From positions 1 through 15,717 of the forward strand of contig JAGFNK010001047.1 in the NCBI GenBank assembly GCA_025769875.1: a stretch of DNA of 15,717 nt. The letters are read 5' to 3'. The stretch's first letter is position 1, and every line of letters begins with the position of its first letter. The position numbers were made by a program, and so were the translations under genes. A model generated the notes under the pieces. The model saw only the letters and a program-made list of their open reading frames with translations, did no database searches and was not told the DNA's origin. Below are positions 7,656-15,392 of this stretch, one piece after another. The DNA is from Russula earlei. Lineage: Eukaryota > Basidiomycota > Agaricomycetes > Russulales > Russulaceae.

Positions 7656-8365
7656 TTGACGGATTTGCGTGCTTAACACACCCATGCTGATAAGATCAAT
7701 AAGATCAATTGAGATCCCAGGTACCAGTTTACGCAAGCACGCCGATCACATATGGATACGCGACTTGCCACCCATCGGCAGATTCCAATAAAGTGGGCCT
7801 TCCTGATATGTAGCCTATTGATCGCTTCCGCTGTAGCTGAGCTGTATGTGACAAGCGCCCTCTTGGATCTGCGTGCACAGTCCCTCCGAGATATTTCGGA
7901 CGCAGAGGCGAGCAAGACCCAGAATGTCTAATGAGAGTGGACGCAGGGAACAGATGGAGTGTCCCGACGGTGCCGAGTGAGTTTGGCATGATGTACAGGC
8001 TGTGTGCGGTGAGGCGGAATGAGGGGATCTGGCTCTGTGATGCGGGGTAAGGTGAAGTGAGTGTGGTGTGTAGGGAGTCTAATGGGGTTTCCGGAGATGC
8101 GCAATCAACCGGTTTGTGTGAATTTGGCATTGAGTATCACCGATCCTGTAAGGACCAAGAATTGTGCAGGCGGAGCAGTGTTAGTAATATGTCCCCTGAG
8201 TAGCAGTATGTATGCGTGTGTCGCGCGACGATAAGATTATGACGGTCAGGCGTGTGCAGATACGCCCTACATCTGAAGATGTGGAATGATGAAGCTGGAT
8301 GAAGTGTGCACCCACTGAGAAATGTGTGATGGAGTCCGATCGTAGATATGGATGGCAGCGTTAGT
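7656..8365 (-). pseudogene. Copia-2 integrase C-terminal and linker region, mostly unreadable
   Basis: Position between integrase and RT predicts the integrase tail and the variable linker. A 133-residue frame (8130-7729) is rich in S, T, P and R like a copia linker, but no family motif can be named. Treated as degraded linker by position only. Confidence 0.4.
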
Positions 8366-8940
8366 GTTTAGCTCCAGGACCCGAGAGTGAGACCAGCGCT
8401 GTGCAACTGTGAGCGCGTGTTGTCTTCAAGGGTCTCAGTCCATCTTTCGGCTCCTCCATTCTCCTGTGGTAAATCTGGCATTGTTAATCTGTGTGATTCC
8501 TTGCTGATCCAAGACTGATCTGAGTGTTGCCCAATAGCTAGCGCCTCGAATTGATCTCGCGTGTAGCAGATCGGCTAAGGTACCGTAGATAATTTGTAGC
8601 CGAGGATCCGATCACTAAGGGGCAGCCAAGAAAAGAAGTCGCGTTCGCTAGCCGAGCTTGCTAGCCGAGTGCATACCCTAGACAAGATGACTGATCGTGA
8701 TCCGTAGCGCTAAGCGAGATCTGAGTACCAGAATTACTGTAGTAGATTAACGCGCGGTGGAAACATATGTTCCATGCGCTGATGCGAGCTGTGGAATGAA
8801 AAGGGCACTTCTGTGCGCGTGTAGAGCTGGAGTTATGAAATGAATATGATGAACAGTATATTGTGCTCCAGATTTGCGCGATCTTCCAATCTTTTGATGT
8901 GTAAATTTGAACACCCCTCTTGAGTGTATGTGATGCATCC
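8366..8940 (-). pseudogene. Copia-2 integrase remnant
   Basis: On the minus strand KESHRLTMPDLPQENGGAER (about 8445-8505) matches the end of the copia integrase core, with the catalytic glutamate in ENGGAER. It is followed by WTETLEDNTRSQLHSAG (8395-8442), a helix typical of this position. Further right (8500-8940) the HHCC finger and first two aspartates cannot be read with confidence; frames are broken and rich in TG/CA changes. Confidence 0.7.
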
Positions 8941-9190
8941 CTCATTCCAAAGTAGCGCGCGCACTGAGTAGTCGCGTGCATCGGCCTTCGGTACATGTAT
9001 GATGTCTATGAGGGTTAATAGAATATCTCCAACTCCTTCCGGCTGGCAGGACGGATACCAATCCAGTCCAGATCTGTCTGATGACTGCAAGACCTCCCAG
9101 AGTAACGCATCTGGAGGCCAGAGCACAATAAATGAAGTTGGGAGTCCGGAACAGACTAATGTAATGGGTAGCTCTGGAGTCGATCAAGAT
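8941..9190 (-). pseudogene. Copia-2 protease remnant with altered active site
   Basis: The segment begins MIDSRATHYIS (9187-9155), clearly the copia protease block IDSGATHHI but with Gly replaced by Arg next to the catalytic Asp-Ser. The next recognisable block is GDILLTLIDIIHVPKADARD (about 8975-9035, another frame), which leads to GCITYTQEGC, the passage to GAG-pre-integrase. The glycine is essential in aspartic proteases, so this copy is inactive even apart from its frameshifts. Confidence 0.78.
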
Positions 9191-9199
9191 CTAGCCGCC

Positions 9200-9850
9200 G
9201 CGTGAAGGGAAACCCGAATCTCATCTTCATCGGATGTCCGACACCTCGGTGATAGTGCAGTAGTGCCCACTATGTATGCGCTGACATTGCTGTCAGTGCC
9301 TGTCCTTCTGTCTTTCGTCGCCTACTCCTCCTCTTCCGATAGTCCAGACTTTGTGTCCAAATTAATTTCAATAAAAACACTTGATTTTGAACGTATCGTC
9401 ATGTATCTTTACCAGAGTGACTATGTTAAGGGAGGCAGAGGTCCCGGCCCGATGACCGTCTTCATTGAAGATCCGTATAGGGATCATGTAGGGAAAGGTC
9501 CATCGGAGCGCCGGAGGCTAGAATTGTAGATGCGACAGCCGAGTAAGCGTCGGATAACGCTTTAGTGAATATGAAAGTGATAAGAAGATTCAATATGAGT
9601 ATGTCGTCATTTAGGAGAGTGATTCTTGCATCGTTTAATTGTTGCAATTGTGGGAACGCCGGATGTATGTCATCTAGGAATGTGCCTGTGAGGGCTACGA
9701 ATGAATATGAATGCTGACATTTGATCCAACGCCGCCATATGCGCGTTTGAGTTCCTCCCACTTGAGCTTGCAAGTAAACAATTTTGATGTCATTTTTTGT
9801 TACTGCCAATGTGACCTTTCTGAATGTATATTTCAAGAGCACGTGCATCT
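9200..9850 (-). pseudogene. gag: Copia-2 gag remnant
   Basis: A 128-residue frame (9848-9462) contains LNDARITLLNDDILILNLL and SDAYSAVASTILASGAPMDL, the conserved helices of UBN2-type copia gag (normally ...LLxxLPxSYxxVxxxL...). Closer to the protease, near 9225-9265, HYHRGVGHPMKM looks like a worn CCHC knuckle whose first cysteines are lost. The start of gag is not identifiable. Confidence 0.7.
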
Positions 9851-10025
9851 AAGGGAGATCTCCCCCAGCGTCCCAAGTGGTATTGCTGGAGAGACTATCA
9901 TCTGTGATGTGCGACACGCGATAACTATTCATGATTGTGGGGTAATGGCCAGTAAGCAAGATGACCAAGCGAGTGATCGAGATTTCGGGAGGGAACATAA
10001 TAAACATGGTGCAAGGGTGCCGTGA

Positions 10026-10265
10026 GTAAATGTTAGGTAAACGTGGATTGCCAATCCGGGCTAATGGAGCGGTTGTTGCCGGATTAATGAAGATAAATCA
10101 GTACCCCTGACGCGTGATAGCGCGCGCATCAATCCTTCGGCTCCAGGGACCGAGGGAGTAGGGTGTCGTCTGATTAACAGAGGCTCTTGAATAAGGGAGA
10201 TGTATATCGAGGACAAATGATGAGCTTGTTTGTTGATCTTCGCCTTTGGAATTTAGACACGGTCA
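10026..10265 (-). other. Copia-2 leader between primer site and gag
   Basis: About 240 bp on the minus strand after the primer-binding site. No convincing start codon in frame with gag and no motif. A 60-residue plus-strand frame running from here into the LTR (10187-10369) is antisense to the element and looks incidental. Confidence 0.5.
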
Positions 10266-10277
10266 GGGCCCATAACC
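10266..10277 (-). other. Primer-binding site of copia-2, matching the anticodon arm of initiator tRNA-Met
   Basis: Directly next to the 5' LTR, the minus strand reads GGTTATGGGCCC. Its complement GGGCCCAUAACC matches GGGCUCAUAACC of eukaryotic initiator tRNA-Met (anticodon stem and CAU loop) except for one position that pairs as G-U. In the yeast tRNA sequence as I know it, the primer 3' end would fall at about nucleotide 39. This agrees with the half-tRNA priming known for Drosophila copia, not with a tRNA 3'-CCA primer. Confidence 0.75.
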
Positions 10278-10661
10278 TGTTGAAGCAGATGGGCGCAGGT
10301 TATGATAAGAGCGATAAGATCCTTAAGATCTATCAAAAGATATTTCAGTATTGTGTAAGACAAGACTGAAGCGATCTAGCTAATTGAGTGCCTCTTAAAT
10401 ACGCGAAAGCGTCTCTAAGCAAAGTAATCATAACTACCAACTTGTATCATAAAGGATCAGTTGTTAGTAGCTACCGATTGTCATCAATTAACTTATCATT
10501 GTAACATACGCAGGCTGAGCATCTGAGCTGAGCCGGTCCGGGCTGATCCGACGCGTGAGCGATGCGCGTGAGGCGAGAGCGCCTGGTCTGTGGGAGCCGA
10601 TGTGTTAATGCGACTGGGCTGTGATTACATCAGACTGCCCAAAGCAGTGGTAACCTCAACA
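10278..10661 (-). repeat. Copia-2 5' LTR (right copy)
   Basis: 384 bp, about 97% identical to the left LTR by eye, with TGTTGA/TCAACA ends. It drives transcription leftwards; a TTAAATA (TATTTAA on the minus strand) at 10395-10401 is the likely TATA box. Confidence 0.93.
10395..10401 (-). promoter_or_regulatory. Likely TATA box of copia-2
   Basis: TATTTAA on the minus strand, about 118 bp from the 3' end of the LTR, the same distance as the TATA box in the copia-1 LTR. The same motif lies at 6394-6400 in the other LTR. Confidence 0.5.
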
Positions 10662-10672
10662 ACATGCATTAT
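10662..10672 (+). repeat. LTR-E continuation: duplication copy plus 6 bp
   Basis: ACATG (copia-2 duplication) then CATTAT, which aligns with CATTGT of LTR-D at 619-624. The last five bases, ATTAT, should be the target duplication of gypsy-1 and recur after its 5' LTR outside the window. Confidence 0.75.
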
Positions 10673-10993
10673 TGTCAAGACACGTACTGCTGATCACTAA
10701 GGACTCAGGAGCAGGTGGGCAAGGGTCGGAACAGATGGTACACGGCGAAGGCGGCGTTGAACAGGAGGATGAGCCAAATGACGAGGAGGTACCAGATGGG
10801 GACTGGTAGGTGTTGTAAGAGACAAAGGTGAAGACTAGAGGCCAGTGTAGCAAGGGGGCTTTAAACAAGGCAGTCGTTGAAGAGTACCTTGAAGACGAGA
10901 GTAGACTTTAAACTGAGCGGTCACAGGGGAGTACCCAGGAGGATGAGAGTATCACAAATGGACAGTCTGATGACTGCCATGCTTCATTGGGGC

Positions 10994-11000
10994 TTATATA
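10994..11000 (-). promoter_or_regulatory. TATA box of LTR-A
   Basis: TATATAA on the minus strand, followed by GCCCCAATGAAGC and the conserved CAGTC...GACTG hairpin segment, as in LTR-B and LTR-C. Confidence 0.65.
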
Positions 11001-11109
11001 CAGTTTACAGGGTCGATTACAAAGAACTGGGACTATTCTAGGCTCTTTGGTACCATCCAATAGGACTACAGAGGCATAAACTTGCTTGTGTCAAGTTTCA
11101 GGCTTACTG

Positions 11110-11237
11110 AGTGCATTACTGATCATTGTGGAGTGATGACATCATTATGATGTCACTGTGGAGCGCTTAGTGAGCCTATGAGGTCACTGTGGAGTCGCTC
11201 AGTCAGCCATGATGTCATTGGAGCCTTGATGACGTCA
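11110..11237 (-). promoter_or_regulatory. CRE/ATF-like repeat array in LTR-A
   Basis: On the minus strand: TGACGTCA, then TGACATCAT, TGACCTCAT, TGACATCAT and ATGATCAGT, each but the first preceded by CTCCA(CA), at about 30-bp steps. Probably bZIP factor sites acting as U3 enhancers; binding is inference. Confidence 0.6.
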
Positions 11238-11501
11238 GATGATTTATGCAACAGTTTCTAAGAGTTTGTGCTGCTGTTTCGGGTCCTTGGTGGCTGGATG
11301 GCCATGTGGCTGCCACGCAATGATTACCCAATTAGGAAACGGGTGCCTGGTCGTGTTATAGTGCCTTTGCAATAGCAATATCTTGTACTGCAGGAGGGAT
11401 AGCCCAGAAAATGGAAGGGAGTTGGCAATGCAAAGTGAGAGAGGTCTCTCTTGAGTGAAATAGGACAATCTATGGCCAGGACCTGGCCTTGGTTCGTAAC
11501 A

Positions 11502-11515
11502 TTCATCCCCTCTTT
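11502..11515 (-). other. Polypurine tract of gypsy-1
   Basis: AAAGAGGGGATGAA on the minus strand, immediately upstream of the TGTTACG LTR start. Confidence 0.75.
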
Positions 11516-11748
11516 ATAGACTTGTTGCTCCTGCAATGGTAGGAACTTGTTTCTTTGGAAGGTGGAGTAGTTTGCATATGAAAAGTCAAAGTCTGTTCGT
11601 TTGTGGGGAGTTCTTTCTTGTTCTATGGATTGCTTTGGGGATAGTTGTAGTCGATTGAGTGCATGTGATCGCAGGGGTTCTCTGAAAAGTTCGTTGGTAA
11701 CAAGGATAAAGATAGTCATCGATGGAGATCATGATGAGAGTTGTTGGT
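11516..11748 (-). other. Gypsy-1 segment between pol stop and purine tract
   Basis: About 230 bp after the pol stop codon. Other frames stay open for 70-130 codons here, but none has a recognisable domain. It could be 3' untranslated sequence or a pol tail moved out of frame. Confidence 0.5.
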
Positions 11749-12392
11749 TTAGGGGTCACTCCTGGTGGGAATTGTTTTAAGTGCCTTCGGATATTTCCAA
11801 TGGAAGTCTTTAACAAGTAATTGCACTTTTGATAGGTTAGATGCTGGTTCCCAAGTGTTTTCTGCGGCAGTGTAACCTTTCCATTTAACTAGGTATTGGA
11901 TCCCTTTGCGGTTTGGGGAGAGCCAAGAGTTTAAGATCTGTTCTACTTCATATTGTTCTTCTCCTTCAACTAGTATTGGTGGCAGGTTTGAGAAGTTAGG
12001 ACCGTGGGCAGTGGTTTCTTTGTAAGGTTTAATCAGGGAATGGTGAAAGACTGGGTGTATCTTCCAGGACTTTGGTAGCTCAAGGCAAACATTTACTGGA
12101 TAGGCAGTGATGACTTTGAATGGTCCATAGTGTGGAGGGGCTAGTTTTGCTTTTGGGTGAGTGGTTCGTAGATTTGTGGCTTCCAACCATACTTGATCCC
12201 CTTCTTTAAAATGAAATGTGGAGGTTTGGGGTCCTGATTGCTTCATGATCTCAGCTGCTCGGTTCAGGGAGGCAGCTACTTCTTCTCTGAGTTGGTCTAG
12301 TCTTGTTAGTCTTTCTTGGATTGAAGGGAACTTTGATGCAAAAGCAAGGGGCGGAGCAAATGTTGGGTTAAAGCCATACCAGACCTCAAAAG
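11749..12392 (-). CDS. pol: Gypsy-1 integrase C-terminus with chromodomain (pol 3' end)
   Basis: Numbered from the 218-residue frame at 12405 (first four residues come from LTR-B). It has the integrase C-terminal FEVWYGFNP and a DQVWLEATNL strand (70-79), then the GPY/F module LAPPHYGPFKVI (88-99) and IHPVFHHSLIKPY (116-128). A chromodomain follows at 151-205: YEVEQILNS, YLVKWKGYT, ENTWEP. The aromatic cage positions Y152, W175 and Y178 are all present, so it could bind methylated histone H3 and steer insertion into heterochromatin, as shown for chromoviruses. The stop is TAA at 11751-11749. The join to the upstream integrase is interrupted by LTR-B. Confidence 0.92.
12388..12392. repeat. Target site duplication of LTR-B (AAAAG; partner GAAAG 13221-13225)
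   Basis: Four of five bases match. Removing the LTR and one copy restores CCC-CCT-TTT-GAG (P-P-F-E), a smooth pol join in frame, which supports the duplication despite the one difference. Confidence 0.78.
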
Positions 12393-12656
12393 TGTTACGA
12401 ACCAAGGCCAGGCCCTGACCGTAGATGGTCCTATTTCACTCAAGAGAGACCACTCTCATTTTGCATTACCAACTCCCTTCCGTTTTCTGGGCTATCCCCC
12501 CTGCAGTGCAAGATATCGCTATTGCAAAGACACTACAACACGACCAGGCACCCGTTTCCTAATTGGGTAATCATCGCGTGGCAGCCACATGGCCACCCAG
12601 CCACCAAGGACCCGAAACAGCGGCACAAACTCTTAGAAACAGTTGCATAAATCATC

Positions 12657-12780
12657 TGACGTCATCCAGGCTCCAATGACATCATAGCTGACTGAGCGAC
12701 TCCACAGTGACCTCATAGGCTCACTAAGCGCTCCACAGTGACATCATAATGATGTCATCACTCCACAATGATCAGTAATG
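12657..12780 (+). promoter_or_regulatory. CRE/ATF-like repeat array in LTR-B
   Basis: Palindromic TGACGTCA at 12657-12664, then CTCCA units at 12671, 12700, 12731 and 12761 (steps 29, 31, 30). Three carry TGACATCAT or TGACCTCAT; the fourth has the related ATGATCA. ATGATGTCAT lies between units three and four. It is about 120-235 bp upstream of the TATA box. Confidence 0.62.
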
Positions 12781-12893
12781 CGCTCAGTAAGCCTGAAACT
12801 TGACACAAGCAAGTTTATGCCTCTGTAGTCCTATTGGATGGTACCAAAGAGTCTAGAATAGTCCCAGGTCTTTGTAAGCGACCCTGTACACTG

Positions 12894-12900
12894 TATATAA
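12894..12900 (+). promoter_or_regulatory. TATA box of LTR-B
   Basis: TATATAA, with the same surroundings as in LTR-C (CTGTACACTG before it, GCCC after it). Confidence 0.65.
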
Positions 12901-13220
12901 GCCCAAATGAAGCATGGCAGTCGTCAGACTGTCCATTTGTGATACTCTCATACTCCTGGGTACTCCCCTGCGACCGCTCAGTTTAAAGACTTCCCTCGCC
13001 TCCAAGGTACTCTTCAACGACCGCCTTGTCTAAAGCCCCTCGCTGCACTGGCCTCCAGTCTTCACCTCTGCCTCTTGCAACACTTACCAGTCCCTATCTG
13101 GTACCTCCTCGTCGTTTGGCTCGTCCTCCTGTTCAATGCTGCCTTCGCCGCGTATCATCTGTTCCAACCCTTGCCCACCTGCTCCTGAGTCCTTAGTGAT
13201 CAGCAGTACATGTCTTGACA

Positions 13221-13852
13221 GAAAGGGGGTTTGTTTGTAGCACTGTGTTGTCTGGCATTATGTGCAAACTCCATAAAGGGAATTAGTTCTGCTCAATTGT
13301 CCGCTTGGTGGTTGCAAAATATTCGTAGGTATTGTTCTAGTTCTTGGTTAACTCGTTCTGTTTCTCCATCTGTCTGAGGGTGATATGCCATGCTCAATGA
13401 TACCTTGACATTTAATTTCTTCCATAGTTCTTGAGTGACTTTTGCTGTGAACTGAGGGCCTCTGTCTGATATTATTTGTGTTGGGAGGCCTACTCTCTTC
13501 CAGACATTGTTCATGATTAGTGTTGCTGTTTCATCCACTGTGATTGTCTTGTGGCTGGGGGTAATGATTATTGCTTTGCTGAATCGATCTACCATGACTA
13601 GGAGGCTGTCAAAGCCTTGTGAAATTGGTAGGTCCGTGATAAAGTCCATGGTAATGCTCTTCCATACCTCTCCAGCTGGTGTAATTGGTACGAGGGGTGT
13701 TTCTGTCTTTGGGCAGTTCTTTGTACTTTGGCAAATTGTGCAACCGTCTACATAACCTTTGACATAGGTTAGCATTCCTGGCCACCAATAGTTTCGGCTG
13801 ATTAGTTCATAAGTTTTCCATTGGCCAGGATGTCCGGTAGCGAGGGAGTCAT
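13221..13852 (-). CDS. pol: Gypsy-1 integrase core (pol fragment)
   Basis: Numbered from 13865 (first five residues are LTR-C read-through). The zinc finger second half is H12 and C42-x2-C45 (GCTICQ); its first histidine lies across LTR-C in KLHH. Catalytic residues are D74 (MDFITDLP), D134 (SDRGPQF) and E170 (TDGETERVNQ), with the last two 35 residues apart. After NHQADN a TGA at 13295-13293 interrupts the frame where W is expected, and the sequence continues in the same frame (AELIPFMEFAHNA) to LTR-B at 13221. With LTR-B removed it joins the chromodomain segment in phase. Confidence 0.92.
13848..13852. repeat. Target site duplication GTCAT of LTR-C (partner 14682-14686)
   Basis: Perfect 5-bp direct repeat on both sides of LTR-C. 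Removing one copy restores the pol frame through KLHHD-SLATGHPG. Confidence 0.92.
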
Positions 13853-14681
13853 TGTTACGAACCAAGGCCAGGTCCTGGCCATAGATTGTCCTATTTCACT
13901 CAAGAGAGACCTCTCTCACTTTGCATTGCCGACTCCCTTCCATTTTCTGGGCTATCCCTCCTGTGGTACAAGATATCACTATTGCAAAGGCACTATAACA
14001 CGACCAGGCACCTGTTTCCTAATCGGATAATCATCGCGTGGCAGCCACATGGCCACCCAGCCACCAAGGACCCGAAACAGCGGCACAAACTCTTAGAAAC
14101 TGTTGCATAAATCATCTGACATCATCAAGGCTCCAATGACATCATGGCTGACTGAACGACTCCACAGTGACCTCATAAGGCTCACTAAGCACTCCACAGT
14201 GACATCATAATGATGTCATCGCTCCACAATGATCAGTAATGCGCTCAGTAAGCCTGAAACTTGACACAAGCAAGTTATGCCTCTGTAGTCCTATTGGATG
14301 GTACCAAAGAGTCTAGAATAGTCCCAGTTCTTTGTAATCGACCCTGTACACTGTATATAAGCCCCAATGAAGCATGGCAGTCATCAGACTGTCCATTTGT
14401 GATACTCTCATCTTCCTGGGTACTCCCCCGCGACCACTCAGTTTAAAGACTCCCCTTGCTTCCAAGGTACTCTTCAACGACCACCTTGTCTAAAGCCCTC
14501 TCACTGCACTGGCCTCCAGTCTTCGCCTCTGCCTCCAGTTACACGTACCAGTCCCCATCTGGTACATTCTAGTCATTTGGCTCGTCCTCCTGTTTAATGC
14601 TGCCTACTCCGTGTACCATCTGTTCCGACCCTTGCCCACCTGCTCCTGAGTCCACACAGATCAGCAGTACGTGTCTTGACA
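13853..14681 (+). repeat. LTR-C: solo LTR in gypsy-1 pol, opposite orientation (829 bp)
   Basis: TGTTACGAACC...GTCTTGACA, same family and orientation as LTR-B, bounded by perfect GTCAT duplications. Its CRE palindrome has decayed to TGACATCA, but the CTCCA units remain at 14131, 14160, 14192 and 14222, and TATATAA is at 14354-14360. The insertion splits the integrase zinc finger. No gene inside: a 74-codon frame at 13886-14110 has no ATG and no known domain. Confidence 0.93.
14354..14360 (+). promoter_or_regulatory. TATA box of LTR-C
   Basis: TATATAA at the same offset from the LTR end as in LTR-B, followed by the CAGTC-ATCA-GACTG hairpin segment. Confidence 0.65.
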
Positions 14682-15392
14682 GTCATGATGTAGTTTCAGA
14701 ATTTTCTTTCGTAGGGTGTCATTGTTTGGGATGTAGACTTTTCCTTTGAATAATACTAGTCCATCCTCGAGGTTCCAGTCTTGTAAGCCTTTGGATAATC
14801 GTCTTGGTCCATTCTTTATAATGATTGCTAACACGTTAGATACTTCTGGGTCATATTCTTTGCTAGATCGCAGTTGTTGTCGAAGTTCTTGGTCGCTGAT
14901 CGGTTCTGTGGCAGAGGTGCGTGTTGCTCTAATTTTAAAAAATTTGTCATCTAGGAGCACCTTTCCATCATTTTTGTTTTGTATCCCCTCTTTAAAGTCT
15001 GGCCGCCTGGACAGACTGTCTGCTTTGTTCATGGTTCCTGGGTGATGGGTGATGGCAAAGTCAAAGTTGCTGAGAAGGAGTGCCCATCGGGCTTGTCGTC
15101 GCGTGAGTTTTTGTTTTGTCATGAAGTATGTCAAATTATTGTGGTCTGTCCATAGATCAATGGGGTGTGTAGCACCTTCAAGGTAGTGTTGGATGTGCTA
15201 GAGGGATGAGATGACAGCCAGGAGTTCTTTATCATAGATCATGTAATTTCGTTGTGTGGGGTCCAAGGATTTTGAAAAATAGGCTACTGGGTGATATCTG
15301 TTAAATTCATCAGGTTGTTCCAAGATTGCGCCAACTGCAAAGTCGCTTGCATCGCAGATGAGCCAAAAGGGTTTAGTATGATCAGGTAACAT
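14682..15392 (-). pseudogene. pol: Gypsy-1 RNase H and N-terminal integrase (pol fragment)
   Basis: Read right to left. RNase H starts PFWLICDASDFAVGAILEQ (near 15375-15320), then HPVAYFSKSL and NYMIYDKELLAVI with the catalytic D and E. A TAG at 15200-15198 interrupts the frame, which continues with HYLEGATHPIDLWTDHNNL (catalytic D in WTDH). ARWALLLSNFDFAITHHPG and NKADSLSRRPD (about 15090-15010) end RNase H. The integrase N-terminal passage (GLVLFKGKVYIPN..., KLHHD) then runs to LTR-C. The frame is shared with the downstream integrase. Degraded only by the single nonsense codon and the LTR insertion. Confidence 0.9.

Larger units (their letters stand above)
6277..10661 (-). mobile_element. 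Copia-2: Ty1/copia element on the minus strand, decayed, 4385 bp
   Basis: Two 384-bp LTRs with TGTTGA/TCAACA ends, ACATG duplications, a primer site next to the right LTR and a purine tract next to the left LTR fix the minus orientation. Read right to left, remnants of gag (about 9850-9460), protease (9187-9100), integrase (8470-8370 clearest) and RT (7655-6886) appear in copia order. The internal region is only 3617 bp and lacks most of RNase H. Frames are broken throughout, so it is non-autonomous. By eye I count 11 differences between the LTRs over 384 bp, 10 of them transitions. Confidence 0.92.
10673..11501 (-). repeat. LTR-A: 3' LTR of gypsy-1 (829 bp)
   Basis: On the minus strand it starts TGTTACGAACC and ends GTCTTGACA. 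It closely matches LTR-B and LTR-C, which lie in the other orientation. It directly follows a purine tract, so it is the 3' LTR. Its U3 holds a palindromic CRE site TGACGTCA (11230-11237) and the repeat array described under findings; the TATA box is TATATAA at 11000-10994. Confidence 0.93.
12393..13220 (+). repeat. LTR-B: solo LTR in gypsy-1 pol, opposite orientation (828 bp)
   Basis: TGTTACGAACC...GTCTTGACA on the plus strand, same family as LTR-A and LTR-C. No internal sequence is attached, and pol resumes on both sides, so it is a solo LTR. It carries TGACGTCA (12657-12664), four CTCCA-anchored repeats at 12671, 12700, 12731 and 12761, and TATATAA at 12894-12900. No gene inside. Confidence 0.92.

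Noticed and set aside
8999..9529. Two plus-strand frames (8999-9205, 9263-9529) as possible host genes
   Set aside because: They lie opposite the copia-2 protease and gag remnants inside a bounded element; no start context or domain.
10187..10369. 60-residue plus-strand frame across the copia-2 leader and LTR
   Set aside because: Antisense to the element and crosses the primer-binding site and LTR border. No recognisable family.
12388..13225. LTR-B as one end of a full-length element running to LTR-C
   Set aside because: The 632 bp between them is gypsy-1 integrase in the opposite orientation, and each LTR has its own target duplication.
13886..14110. A 74-codon frame in LTR-C, with an equivalent in LTR-A (11468-11244)
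   Set aside because: It recurs only because the LTR recurs. It starts at TTG, has no domain, spans the U3 region upstream of the TATA box, and its continuation is equally open in other frames.
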